Assembly: GCA_017306245.1 (NCBI GenBank)
Contig: JAFKIY010000002.1
Location: 271,412 to 335,411, forward strand
Length of the DNA stretch: 64,000 nucleotides
Source of the DNA: Micrococcales bacterium
GTDB taxonomy: Bacteria; Actinomycetota; Actinomycetes; Actinomycetales; Microbacteriaceae
Direction of reading: 5' to 3'
Translations under genes and position numbers: made by a program
Part shown: piece after piece, positions 17,511 to 25,713 of the stretch
Numbering within the stretch: the stretch's first letter is position 1
How the letters are laid out: every line of letters begins with the position of its first letter
The notes under the pieces: model-generated
The model's input: only the letters and a program-made list of their open reading frames with translations
What the model was told of the DNA's origin: nothing
The model's database searches: none

Positions 17511-18622
17511 GAATCATCCCGACGCGCCGCCGCGATGCCGCCGCGCACGAGTTCGGCCGTGTGCTCGGGAGCGACGTCGCCGATCCACGCGCCCATCGCC
17601 GCCTCCGAGCCGGCAAGATACTTGAGTTTGTCGGCCGCCCTGCGCGGGGAGGTGACCTGGAGCATGAGCCGGATGTCCTCCCGGTGGACGTTCACGGGAG
17701 CCTGGTGCCACGCGGAAATGTACGGTGTCTCCGTGTCGTAGATCCGGTCGAGGCCTCGCAGGATGGTTCGGTACATCGGGGCGAGCTCGTCGCGTTCGGC
17801 GTCGCTCGTCTCGGCGAAATCCGGAACGTGCCGATGCGGGAGCATGTGCACTTCGAGCGGCCACCGCGCCGCGAACGGGACGAACGCGCTCCAGTGTTCG
17901 CCGCGCAGCACGACACGCTCCGAGGCGAGTTCGAACTCGAGCACTCGGGAGAACAGGTCCGGCATCCGTTCGATCGAGGAGATCAGTCTTTGCGTGCGCG
18001 GCGTGATGTACGGGTAAGCGTAGATCTGGCCGTGCGGATGATGCAGCGTCACGCCGATCGCTTCCCCGCGGTTTTCGAACGGGAACACCTGCTGGATTCC
18101 GGGAAGCGCGGAGAGCGCGGCGGTGCGGTCCGCCCATGCTTCGATCACCGTACGGGCGCGCGAAACGGTCTGGCTGCCGAAGGATCCGCGGGTTTCCGGA
18201 CTGAAGCACACCACTTCGCAGCGCCCGATGGACGTTCGAGTCCTACCGATCCCCAGTTCGTCCAAATCCGCAAGCCCCTGCGGCGCATTGTCGCCGCCCA
18301 GCGCCGGTCCGAACGAGGGCGAACGGTTTTCGAACACGGCCACGTCGTAGTTGCTGGGAATTTCGGAGGGGTTCGAGGGGCTGGCCGGGGCGAGCGGATC
18401 CTTGTCCGCCGGCGGAAGATAGACCCGGTTCTGGCGGGCGGCGGCGATGGACACCCATTCGGCGGTGAGGGGATCCTGCCGCATGGTCGCGGTGTCCGGG
18501 CGCGGGTCGAGAACGCGCGCGTCGACTGCGCGCTCGGGGCCGAGAGCCGTGTCGGCGTCGTCGAAGTAGATCAGTTCGCGGCCGTCCGCGAGGGTTGTCG
18601 CGTGCCTGGTAATCGACGCCAT
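17507..18622 (-). CDS. galT: Galactose-1-phosphate uridylyltransferase
   Basis: The 371-residue enzyme transfers UMP between UDP-glucose and galactose-1-phosphate. The active-site His-Pro-His is at residues 195-197 (TLHHPHGQIYAYP), and zinc- and uridine-contact segments such as FENRSPSFGPAL and RGEHWSAFVPFAARWPLEVH are present. ATG 18622 has an AGAGAG site; the longer frame upstream is shadow of the divergent galM gene. It leads the galT-galK operon and is divergent from galM across only 28 bp, which must hold both promoters. Confidence 0.92.
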   Translation of the reverse strand: MASITRHATTLADGRELIYFDDADTALGPERAVDARVLDPRPDTATMRQDPLTAEWVSIAAARQNRVYLPPADKDPLAPASPSNPSEIPSNYDVAVFENRSPSFGPALGGDNAPQGLADLDELGIGRTRTSIGRCEVVCFSPETRGSFGSQTVSRARTVIEAWADRTAALSALPGIQQVFPFENRGEAIGVTLHHPHGQIYAYPYITPRTQRLISSIERMPDLFSRVLEFELASERVVLRGEHWSAFVPFAARWPLEVHMLPHRHVPDFAETSDAERDELAPMYRTILRGLDRIYDTETPYISAWHQAPVNVHREDIRLMLQVTSPRRAADKLKYLAGSEAAMGAWIGDVAPEHTAELVRGGIAAARRDDS

Positions 18623-18650
18623 GATTCTCTCTGCATTTAGGCTGAACGGT

Positions 18651-19595
18651 ATGCGCGCACCGACCGGCGAACAGTTCGCTCTTGAGCTGGAGAGCGAGGG
18701 CATCCGGACTCTCGCCATCATAACGGAGGTGGCAGCATCCCTTCGGGTGCTCGAGGTCGACGGGGTCGACGTCGTCGACCCGTACCCGGTCGAGTCCAGT
18801 CCGCCGTACGGTTCCGGAATCGTGCTTGCCCCGTGGCCGAACCGCATTCGGGACGGGCTCTGGATGCTGGACGGCACACCGCAGCAGCTCGACCTCACCG
18901 ACGTGGGCAACCGCAACGCGATCCACGGTCTGCTGCGGTCGCGGCCGTACCGGGTGGCGCAACGCAGCGCGAACGCGGTCGCTCTCGAGGCGACGGTGTT
19001 CCCGCAGCACGGGTATCCGTTCATTCTCGACACGAGCGTGCGATACGAGGTGGTCGCCGGCGGAATCGTCGTCACCCACTCGTTCCGCAATGGGTCTCCG
19101 TCGCGTGCACCGTTCGCGGTCGGCGCGCATCCGTTCTTCCGGGTGGGGGACGTGCCCGTAGGCGACCTGACTTTGACGCTGGCGGCCGGCTCCCGGTTCG
19201 TGCTCGATGATCAGCTCATCCCGGGCGAGGAGCTCGCGGTCGACGGCACCGAGTTCGACTTGCGCGGGGGGCGGCGTGTGGGCGACCTGGATCTGGATAC
19301 GCCGTTCGGCCGGGTGTCGCACGATGCCGACGGGCGCGCGCGGCACCGGCTGACCGCTCCGGACGGTCGATTCACCGAGGTGTGGCAGGGACCGGATTTC
19401 GGGTTCGTTCAGGCATTCACGCCGCACATTTTCCCCCGCCCTCGCCCAGGCGAACCGGATGCGCTCGGACAGGCGGTCGCGATCGAACCGATGACGGCCC
19501 CGCCGAACGCGTTCAACAGCGGCCTCGGGCTGCGCTGGCTTGCGCCTGACGAAGAGTGGTCGGGCAGTTGGGGGGTGACGTATGGGCGCGCCTGA
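18651..19595 (+). CDS. galM: Aldose 1-epimerase (galactose mutarotase family)
   Basis: The 314-residue beta-sandwich protein contains FGIVLAPWPNRIRDG-like sequence (SGIVLAPWPNRIRDG), HGLLR with the catalytic-type histidine, and VGAHPFFRVG, all family hallmarks. It interconverts alpha and beta anomers of aldoses such as galactose. ATG 18651 is favoured because TAGGCT lies seven bases before it, which would give a leaderless transcript. It is divergent from galT-galK and its end overlaps the next gene by 14 bases. Confidence 0.88.
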   Translation: MRAPTGEQFALELESEGIRTLAIITEVAASLRVLEVDGVDVVDPYPVESSPPYGSGIVLAPWPNRIRDGLWMLDGTPQQLDLTDVGNRNAIHGLLRSRPYRVAQRSANAVALEATVFPQHGYPFILDTSVRYEVVAGGIVVTHSFRNGSPSRAPFAVGAHPFFRVGDVPVGDLTLTLAAGSRFVLDDQLIPGEELAVDGTEFDLRGGRRVGDLDLDTPFGRVSHDADGRARHRLTAPDGRFTEVWQGPDFGFVQAFTPHIFPRPRPGEPDALGQAVAIEPMTAPPNAFNSGLGLRWLAPDEEWSGSWGVTYGRA

Positions 19596-20643
19596 GCCGT
19601 CACCCGTGCAGATTCGCCGGTGGCGCCGCTACCTGGCGAATGAGCGGGCGGAGGCGGCCGTCTACCGCGACCTCGCGTCCCGGCGCTCGGGGGAGGAACG
19701 AGAAATTCTGCTCGCGCTCGCGGAAGCCGAGGGCAGGCATGAGGCGCACTGGCTCGCCCTGCTCGGCGATCACGTGGGCGAGCCGCTGCCCGACGAAATC
19801 CGCACGCGCCTTCTCGGCTGGCTTGCCAGACGGTTCGGGTCGGTTTTCGTGCTCGCGCTGGCCCAGCGCGCTGAGGCACGATCGCCGTACGAGTCGGATG
19901 GCGACGCCACCCGGTCGATGGCGGCGGATGAGCGCATCCATGAGGAGGTCGTTCGGGGGCTCGCCGCGCGCGGCAGGGCAAGAGTCTCCGGAACGTTCCG
20001 GGCAGCCGTGTTCGGCGCGAACGATGGCCTCGTGAGCAATTTCGCGCTCGTCCTGGGAATCGCGGCGACCGGGGTGTCGAACGAGTTCGTCATTATCACG
20101 GGCCTCGCGGGGCTTCTCGCCGGTGCGCTTTCGATGGCGGCGGGCGAGTTCGTGTCGGTGAGTTCGCAGCGTGAGCTGCTCGAATCCAGTTCGCCGAGCC
20201 CAAACCGCGGCGGGGCCATTACAAACCTCGATGTTGACGCGAACGAACTTGCCCTCGTCTACCGCGCTCGCGGAATGTCCGAGCCGGATGCCGCGGCCAA
20301 AGCCGCTGAGGTGTTGCGGGATCACCGTCTCGATGTCGCTGGCGAGGCCGATCAACACGAAGAGGTCGGTTCCGCGCGGGGCGCCGCTCTCTCCAGCTTC
20401 GTGTTTTTCGCCATCGGCGCGGCCGTGCCCGTGCTTCCGCACATTTTCGGTGCGACCGGGGTCGTTGCCGTCGTCATCGCGGCCATTCTCGTTGGCGCCA
20501 TCCTGCTCATGACCGGAGCGATCGTCGGTCTGGTGTCCGGTGCCTCGCCGACGAAGAGGGCGCTCCGTCAACTCGCGATCGGGTACGGCGCCGCCGCCGT
20601 CACCTACGCGCTGGGGTCGGTTGTCGGGATTTGGCTCGGCTGA
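19582..20643 (+). CDS. Ferritin-like/VIT1 fusion, iron or manganese transporter
   Basis: The 353-residue protein joins an N-terminal ferritin-like four-helix domain (about 1-115; ERAEAAVYRDLASRR, LALAEAEGRHEAHW) to a C-terminal VIT1/CCC1 membrane domain (about 125-353) with GANDGLVSNFALVLGIA and AAGEFVSVSSQREL. Such fusions, like MbfA of rhizobia, export iron. The start overlaps galM by 14 bases with a GGGGGTG site. Direction of transport and metal are inferred from the family. Its stop overlaps the convergent antiporter gene by 40 bases. Confidence 0.87.
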   Translation: MGAPEPSPVQIRRWRRYLANERAEAAVYRDLASRRSGEEREILLALAEAEGRHEAHWLALLGDHVGEPLPDEIRTRLLGWLARRFGSVFVLALAQRAEARSPYESDGDATRSMAADERIHEEVVRGLAARGRARVSGTFRAAVFGANDGLVSNFALVLGIAATGVSNEFVIITGLAGLLAGALSMAAGEFVSVSSQRELLESSSPSPNRGGAITNLDVDANELALVYRARGMSEPDAAAKAAEVLRDHRLDVAGEADQHEEVGSARGAALSSFVFFAIGAAVPVLPHIFGATGVVAVVIAAILVGAILLMTGAIVGLVSGASPTKRALRQLAIGYGAAAVTYALGSVVGIWLG

Positions 20644-21830
20644 GGCTCCGCCACCGTGCTCGGGCCCACCATCCGACGGAACCACGCTGCGTCGGGAATG
20701 CGCGTCGTGACGGAACCCACGATGATCGTCACGAGAACGTACGCGGTCGCGAGGGGAGCAAGTTGGGGTTCAAGCCCAGCGCCGACCGCGAGCCCGGCGA
20801 TGACGATGGAGAACTCCCCTCGGGGCGCAAGGGACAAACCGGTACGCCAGCGGCCCAGTTTTCCGATCCCGGCATGTCGTGCCGCCAGGTAGCCGCTGGC
20901 CGTCTTGGTGACGATAGTGAGGAGCGCGAGCGCGAGTGCCGGGAGGAGCACCGGCCAGATGTCGGCGGGGTCCGTCGCAAGGCCGAAGAACACGAAGAAG
21001 ATCGCGGCGAACAGGTCGCGAAGCGGGGTGAGCAGTTGCGCCGCGTTGTGGGCGACCGGTCCGGACAGCGCGATGCCGACGAGGAATGCGCCGACGGCTG
21101 CCGACACGTTGACCCGATCCGCAAGCCCGGCAACGAGCATGGTCAGACCGAGCACGCCGAGGAGCAGCGCCTCCGCATGCTCGGCGGGGAACAGGCGCGA
21201 CAGGAAACGGCCCCACCGCAAGGCGACGAGGAGGATGACCAGCACCACGAGCACGGCGATCGCGAGCGTGATCGCGCCCTCCATGATTCCGGCGCCGATG
21301 ACGACGGCGGACAGCACGGGCAGGTAGAACGCCATCGCCAGGTCCTCGATGACGAGGACGGAGAGGATCACCGGGGTCTCGCGGTTACCGATCCGGCCAA
21401 GGTCGCGCAGCAGTTTCGCGATCACACCGGATGAGGACACCCAGGTGATTCCGGCGAGCGCGAGCGCCGCTATCGGCCCCCAGCCCAGGATGATCGCGAA
21501 GGCCGCTCCGGGCAGCGCGTTGAACACGGCATCCATTGCGCCGGCGAGTTTGGATCGCTTGAGGCTCCCGACGAGTTCCGTAGCCGAATATTCCAGGCCG
21601 AGCATCACGAGGAGCAGAATGACGCCGATCTCGGATCCGACGGAGAAGAATTCGTTGCTCGCGGACAGCGGGAGCGCGCCGCCGTTTCCGAACGCGAGCC
21701 CGGCGAGCAGGTACAGCGGGATCGGCGAGATCCCGAACCGCGCCCCGAAGCGTGCAAGGAGGGACAGGCCCAACAGCAGCGCGCCAACCTCAACGAGGAG
21801 AAGGGCTGTGCTGTGCACCTCGTCCGTCAT
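20604..21830 (-). CDS. CPA2-family cation:proton antiporter (KhtU/Kef type)
   Basis: The 408-residue membrane protein has about 12 transmembrane helices and the CPA2 signatures: PLYLLAGLAFG early, LLLVMLGLEYS, and LSVLVIEDLAMAFYLPVL with a conserved acidic residue in the ion path, plus LAPRGEFSIVIAGLAVG. It lacks a C-terminal RCK domain; that role is filled by the small TrkA-C protein encoded five bases upstream, as in the KhtTU K+/H+ efflux system. The 3' end overlaps the convergent VIT gene by 40 bases. Confidence 0.88.
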   Translation of the reverse strand: MTDEVHSTALLLVEVGALLLGLSLLARFGARFGISPIPLYLLAGLAFGNGGALPLSASNEFFSVGSEIGVILLLVMLGLEYSATELVGSLKRSKLAGAMDAVFNALPGAAFAIILGWGPIAALALAGITWVSSSGVIAKLLRDLGRIGNRETPVILSVLVIEDLAMAFYLPVLSAVVIGAGIMEGAITLAIAVLVVLVILLVALRWGRFLSRLFPAEHAEALLLGVLGLTMLVAGLADRVNVSAAVGAFLVGIALSGPVAHNAAQLLTPLRDLFAAIFFVFFGLATDPADIWPVLLPALALALLTIVTKTASGYLAARHAGIGKLGRWRTGLSLAPRGEFSIVIAGLAVGAGLEPQLAPLATAYVLVTIIVGSVTTRIPDAAWFRRMVGPSTVAEPQPSQIPTTDPSA

Positions 21831-21835
21831 GGCGC

Positions 21836-22330
21836 TCAGTCTGATTTGGAGATGATCAACTCGGAAAGGGAGTCCAGGCCGGGGCGGGTTCCCACGGCGA
21901 TGAGCGCATCCCCCGCTTCGATGGTTTCACTCGGCGCGGGCGACGGGATCACTTTTTTGTCGCGGACGAGCGCCACGATGGACACCCCGGTGCGGGTGCG
22001 CGCTCTCGTGTCGCCGAGGGGCCGACCCGCGTAGATGGAGTCGGAGGGAATCAGCATGTGTTCGGTGAAAAGCCCCGCCGGTTCATCCGTGAGTTCGGTG
22101 AGCTTGCTGAGGACGACGGATGCGCCGAGCAGTTCGGCGAGTGTGGAGGACTCCGGATCCGTGATCGGAATCGACACGATGCACGAGTCGGGATCTTCGA
22201 GGTCGAAGATCGTGAGTTCGCGCCGGCCGTCGCGGAACGTCACGACCCCGATCCGCCGGCCCCTGGCCGTGATCAGGTCGTGCCGGACTCCGAGACCCGG
22301 GAGGTCTGATTTTTCTACGCGTACGCCCAC
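21836..22330 (-). CDS. Regulatory subunit of cation:proton antiporter (TrkA-C domain, KhtT-like)
   Basis: The 164-residue soluble protein has an N-terminal KhtT-type domain (about 1-75) and a C-terminal RCK_C/TrkA-C domain (about 80-160; GRPLGDTRARTRTGVSIVALVRD and DALIAVGTRPGLDSL). It lies five bases before the antiporter gene on the same strand, which is the KhtT-KhtU layout. It probably gates K+/H+ exchange in response to nucleotide or pH. The GTG start is close to the tRNA-Lys gene, which lies upstream on the same strand. Confidence 0.87.
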   Translation of the reverse strand: MGVRVEKSDLPGLGVRHDLITARGRRIGVVTFRDGRRELTIFDLEDPDSCIVSIPITDPESSTLAELLGASVVLSKLTELTDEPAGLFTEHMLIPSDSIYAGRPLGDTRARTRTGVSIVALVRDKKVIPSPAPSETIEAGDALIAVGTRPGLDSLSELIISKSD

Positions 22331-22385
22331 GGCTCAACGCTATCAGCGCGCCCGCTTGGAGCGCTGACCCGAAAGACGTCGACGG

Positions 22386-22458
22386 TGGGCCCCGTGGGGC
22401 TCGAACCCACGACCCAAGGATTAAAAGTCCTTTGCTCTACCAACTGAGCTAGAGGCCC
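22386..22458 (-). tRNA. tRNA-Lys (anticodon TTT)
   Basis: The minus strand folds into a full cloverleaf: acceptor GGGCCTC paired with GGGGCCC, D-arm GCTCAGTTGGTAGAGC, anticodon stem AAGGA/TCCTT with loop CTTTTAA, and T-arm GTGGGTTCGAGCCCCAC. Anticodon TTT is at 22423-22425. CCA is not encoded in full. Confidence 0.97.
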
Positions 22459-22525
22459 GCACTACAAATCTATCGTGGAACTTGAGCCCGTGAACTGCAC
22501 GTGCGCCTCGCCTAGGGTGGAAGGC

Positions 22526-23155
22526 GTGACCGACGAATTCCACAAGCCGACCCAGTTTTCGGGCTCGAAGTTTGACGAGTTCGAGGGCGGGCTGGACCCC
22601 GCGCAGATCAGCAGCGTCGCGCACGACACCGCCGCCGCGCTTCTGGCGCGAGTGCGGGGAAATTCGGATGCCGCCGTCGTCGAGCGGATGATCGCCTACA
22701 CGGATGTGCACGGCATCGACGCAGTCGCCGAGCTCTGGGCGCGCGCGAGCCCGCGGAGTTTGCCCGGCGCGCTCTGGCGCATCTACCTCATGCGCGCGTT
22801 CGTCCGGCAGGATGCCGACACGGCGAGCTACCTCTACCAGCGCGGCACCGAGGTAACCCCGACGATCGACCACGTCGTCGCCGGAGCATCGACACCGACC
22901 GGTCCCGCCGAGATCCTGACCCTTGCGGACGAAATCCTGCGCGGGGCGTTCCAGGGCGACTTCGCCGTGGCGCTGGACCGCGCGGCCTCCTTCTGCCGCC
23001 TCACCGCGGGCGGCGCGACATCGCTCGCGGACGATGTGGACCCGACGAGTCCGGATCGCGCAACCGAGTTGACCACGCGCGCGCTGCGGCTCTCCGAGAC
23101 CGCGGCGGAGCTGGCCTCGTGCGCGAAACTGTGGCGCCACGGCCAACTCGACTGA
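22526..23155 (+). CDS. Conserved actinobacterial hypothetical protein
   Basis: The 209-residue soluble protein is alpha-helical by composition, with no signal peptide or membrane segment. GTG 22526 lies seven bases after TAGGGT, which suggests a leaderless transcript, and this shorter start is preferred to ATG 22475, which would overlap the promoter. Recognisable stretches are LPGALWRIYLMRAFVRQD and a C-terminal helical part rich in Ala and Leu. I recall similar proteins in other Microbacteriaceae being labelled RNA-polymerase-beta-like, but nothing in the sequence supports that. Function unknown. Confidence 0.75.
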   Translation: MTDEFHKPTQFSGSKFDEFEGGLDPAQISSVAHDTAAALLARVRGNSDAAVVERMIAYTDVHGIDAVAELWARASPRSLPGALWRIYLMRAFVRQDADTASYLYQRGTEVTPTIDHVVAGASTPTGPAEILTLADEILRGAFQGDFAVALDRAASFCRLTAGGATSLADDVDPTSPDRATELTTRALRLSETAAELASCAKLWRHGQLD

Positions 23156-23312
23156 GTCGGCGCTCTCATCGACGTTCCGGCATCCAGCGGTTAGAATCGT
23201 CGTGGCCCGCGAGGGCCAGGGCCGGGCCGCAGTAACCCCGGGCTCCAATATTCGCCGCTTCGAGCGGCCTCGCGCCGAGAGGCGTTCTGCGGCCTGGCCA
23301 ATAACCTCCAGC

Positions 23313-23339
23313 CAATCCGAATCGGCTTGCGCGCCGAAT
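23313..23339 (+). promoter_or_regulatory. SigK-type promoter of sigK (autoregulation)
   Basis: CAATCC (23313-23318), a 15-bp spacer and CCGAAT (23334-23339) lie seven bases before the sigK ATG. The same pair with identical spacing occurs before the DUF4383 gene (24658-24684). From memory, SigK promoters of Mycobacterium use a CCATCC -35 and a CCGAAT -10. A second, housekeeping-like promoter may lie at 23169-23197 (TCGACG, 17 bp, TAGAAT). Confidence 0.68.
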
Positions 23340-23346
23340 CTCTCAC

Positions 23347-24012
23347 ATGCTCACCGCAACGAGGGGGCTGGACGTTGACGCCGTCAACCAACCCGCGCCG
23401 ATGTTTGAGAAGCTTGTACTTGTGCCCAGCTTCCCCGACGTCGACAGCGACAGCGTGAAAGACGATGCGCCCTCGATCGACGAGCTCCTGAGCAGGGTAG
23501 CGACCGGCGATCAGGCCGCGTTCAGCGACCTGTACGACGAGACCGCACCGCGGCTGCTCGGGTTGATCACGCGGGTTCTGATCGATCGTGCGCAGTCGGA
23601 AGAAGTGGCCCAGGATGTTTTCCTGGAAATCTGGCAGACGGCGACGCGATTCGATCGGGCCAGGGGCTCAGCCTTGTCGTGGATGCTCACGATGGCCCAC
23701 CGACGAGCCATCGACCGCGTCCGGTCCGCACAGGCGGGCCGGGACCGGGACGTGCGGATCGGCATTCGGGATCTTGAGCCAGAGTTTGATGAGACGTCCG
23801 AACTGGTGGAAACACGAATGGAAAGCGAGAGGGTGAAGGTTGCCATGGCAAGTCTCAGTGAACTGCAGCGCCAGGCGCTCAACCTCACCTATTTCGGCGG
23901 GTATACGCAAACGGAAGTGGCCGAACTCTTGAGCGTGCCGCTGGGTACCGTCAAGACCCGACTTCGCGACGGGATGATCCGGCTGAGGGATGAACTGGGG
24001 GTGGCGTCATGA
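23347..24012 (+). CDS. sigK: ECF sigma factor SigK
   Basis: The 221-residue sigma factor has region 2 (about 55-125; FSDLYDETAPRLLGLITRVL, EVAQDVFLEIWQTATRFD, SALSWMLTMAHRRAIDRVRS) and region 4 (about 160-215; ALNLTYFGGYTQTEVAELLSVPLGTVKTRLRDGM). The pairing with an RskA-type anti-sigma factor overlapping by ATGA identifies it as SigK. ATG 23347 is chosen because a SigK-type -10 ends seven bases before it. ATG 23401 would give 203 residues, closer to the usual length, and cannot be excluded. Confidence 0.88.
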   Translation: MLTATRGLDVDAVNQPAPMFEKLVLVPSFPDVDSDSVKDDAPSIDELLSRVATGDQAAFSDLYDETAPRLLGLITRVLIDRAQSEEVAQDVFLEIWQTATRFDRARGSALSWMLTMAHRRAIDRVRSAQAGRDRDVRIGIRDLEPEFDETSELVETRMESERVKVAMASLSELQRQALNLTYFGGYTQTEVAELLSVPLGTVKTRLRDGMIRLRDELGVAS

Positions 24013-24650
24013 GTCTCACCCCGAAAGAGCAGGAAGAGGTCGAGACCGCGCTCGGTCTCTCGGTACCCCCGGTGACCCCGTCCCCGGAGTTGAAATCCTC
24101 GATCATGGCGAAAATCGCTGCGACGCCGCAGCTGCCGCCGATCACAGCGGAGTCGGCGGGGCCGGCCACGAAGCGGGCCGAAGTCCGATGGTTTTCGAAG
24201 CCGGTGGCGGCGCTGGTCGCCGCGGCAGCTGCCGTCATCCTGTTCGCCGGTGGCACAGTGCTGGGAATGGGCATCGCGGGCGATAACGCCGCGCAAAGCG
24301 AAGCGAACACGTTGGCCGTGCTGACATCGGCGAGCGACCTTCAGCGAGCCACCGCCCCCGTGTCCGGCGGCGGTGTTGCGACGCTGATCTGGTCACTGGA
24401 GCAGCGAAAGTCGGCGATCCTCGTCAACCACCTGCCCGCTCTTCCCGCCGGCAAGACCTACCAGTTGTGGTACATCGGCGGCAGCGGCCCGGTCTCTGCC
24501 GGGACATTCGAAGCGGATGCCGGCGCCACGACGTGGCGCGTGCTGGATGGTGCGATGAGTGCGGGGGACACGGTCGGCGTGACGGTCGAACCCGCCGGTG
24601 GTTCCACCGCGCCGACGACGGATCCCATCGTCGCGATCGCGAGTTCCTGA
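24009..24650 (+). CDS. rskA: Anti-sigma-K factor RskA
   Basis: The 213-residue protein has a cytoplasmic sigma-binding N-terminus (about 1-60), one transmembrane helix (about 61-84; VAALVAAAAAVILFAGGTVLG) and an extracytoplasmic RskA-type beta domain (about 100-213; VNHLPALPAGKTYQLWYIGG). It overlaps sigK by ATGA. In mycobacteria RskA holds SigK inactive until regulated proteolysis of RskA frees it. The zinc-type motif of ZAS anti-sigma factors is absent, as usual for RskA. Confidence 0.88.
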   Translation: MSLTPKEQEEVETALGLSVPPVTPSPELKSSIMAKIAATPQLPPITAESAGPATKRAEVRWFSKPVAALVAAAAAVILFAGGTVLGMGIAGDNAAQSEANTLAVLTSASDLQRATAPVSGGGVATLIWSLEQRKSAILVNHLPALPAGKTYQLWYIGGSGPVSAGTFEADAGATTWRVLDGAMSAGDTVGVTVEPAGGSTAPTTDPIVAIASS

Positions 24651-24657
24651 ATCACTC

Positions 24658-24684
24658 CAATCCGATTTCGGCAGCCTTCCGAAT
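24658..24684 (+). promoter_or_regulatory. SigK-type promoter of the DUF4383 gene
   Basis: CAATCC (24658-24663), a 15-bp spacer and CCGAAT (24679-24684) match the sequence and spacing of the promoter in front of sigK. Both sites also continue with CGATT or CGAAT after the -35. An AGGAGGA ribosome binding site follows at 24719-24725. This makes the downstream pair of membrane protein genes likely SigK targets. Confidence 0.66.
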
Positions 24685-24730
24685 AGTCAGTGTGCGCGAT
24701 ATCCGCGACACACAGATTAGGAGGAATATC

Positions 24731-25138
24731 GTGGCCAAATCACCCAACCGTCTCGTCGGCGTCGTCTTCGGGGCCGTGTACATCCTGGTCGGACTTCTCG
24801 GATTCACCGTCACGAGCGGGTTCGGCTTCTTCTCCACGAGCGGCGGCATGCTCCTCGGAATCTTCCAGGTCAATGCCTTCCACAATGTGGCGCACCTGCT
24901 GATCGGTGCCGCGCTCATCGTCGGCGGTCTCGTCAGCACTCGGGCGGCCAAGGCAGTCAATGGCACAGTTGGAGGCGCCTACCTGCTTTTGGGCATTGTC
25001 GGACTGTTCCTCGTCGGAACACCCCTCAACGTTCTCGCGCTGAATTCCGCTGACCACGTGCTGCACTTTGCGAGCGCCGTTGTCCTTCTGGGCACCGCAC
25101 TCGGAACCGACAAGCGCACGCACACGGTGATCGCGTAA
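24731..25138 (+). CDS. DUF4383 membrane protein, likely SigK target
   Basis: The 135-residue protein has four transmembrane helices (about 8-27, 47-68, 78-98 and 106-123) and conserved HNVAHLLIGAAL and ADHVLHFASAVVLL segments whose paired histidines lie within helices. GTG 24731 has a strong AGGAGGA site; the longer frame upstream is shadow of rskA. It is preceded by a SigK-type promoter and followed after three bases by another small membrane protein gene. The histidine pairs could bind metal or heme, which is inference. Confidence 0.82.
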   Translation: MAKSPNRLVGVVFGAVYILVGLLGFTVTSGFGFFSTSGGMLLGIFQVNAFHNVAHLLIGAALIVGGLVSTRAAKAVNGTVGGAYLLLGIVGLFLVGTPLNVLALNSADHVLHFASAVVLLGTALGTDKRTHTVIA

Positions 25139-25141
25139 CCG

Positions 25142-25696
25142 ATGTCACAGATCACGCGAAGTTGGCTGGCTTTCGCCGCCATGGGGGCTGGCGTGATCCA
25201 CTTAGGGGTGGCACCGGGCACCGCGATTCCCGCCGCCGTCGTCCTCGGCGTTCTCGGCCTTGCCGAGTTCGCCTGGGGCGTCGGCGTTCTCGCCCGGAAC
25301 CGGTTCCTGATGCCGCGAGTCGCCCTGGTGGGGGCGTTCGCTCCCGTCATCGGCTGGGGGTTCGCTCTTCTCGCTGCCGTCGCGTTCGACAACCCGGAAC
25401 TCGCTTCCGCGTTCGGCGCATTCCCGATGGCAGTTGCAAGTTTCTTCAACCTCGTGATCGCCGCCGTGCTGGGCGCGGATCGCCGACGCACGGCAACGGT
25501 GAGCTCCGGGTCGGCAGTGCGGGCGCCGAAACCTCGTCGGCAAGCCCCGGCGTGCCTTTACCTCACCGGCCTCATGGTCGGCGCACTGGCGGTGTCAATG
25601 CTGACGACGCCGGCGCTCGCGGCGACCGGCGCGGGCATCAACAACCCGCACGCGAACCACGGCGAACTGGATCTTCCCGAACAGCATCACCACTGA
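25142..25696 (+). CDS. Small membrane protein with His-rich C-terminus
   Basis: The 184-residue protein has four hydrophobic segments in the first 120 residues, a basic stretch (ADRRRTATV, APKPRRQAP), a further hydrophobic segment ending in an Ala-x-Ala-like site (TPALAATGA), and a histidine-rich tail (NPHANHGELDLPEQHHH). No ribosome binding site is visible; it starts three bases after the DUF4383 stop, so it is probably translated by coupling. The family is not recognised. The His-rich tail hints at metal binding. Confidence 0.7.
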   Translation: MSQITRSWLAFAAMGAGVIHLGVAPGTAIPAAVVLGVLGLAEFAWGVGVLARNRFLMPRVALVGAFAPVIGWGFALLAAVAFDNPELASAFGAFPMAVASFFNLVIAAVLGADRRRTATVSSGSAVRAPKPRRQAPACLYLTGLMVGALAVSMLTTPALAATGAGINNPHANHGELDLPEQHHH

Positions 25697-25713
25697 TCGG
25701 CGGCCGCGAGCGA

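Noticed and set aside
17507..19090. A longer galT with 156 extra N-terminal residues
   Set aside because: The extension is antisense to galM and has no family similarity. ATG 18622 has a ribosome binding site.
23401..24012. sigK starting at ATG 23401
   Set aside because: It would give a more usual length, but the SigK-type -10 seven bases before ATG 23347 favours the longer leaderless start. Not excluded.
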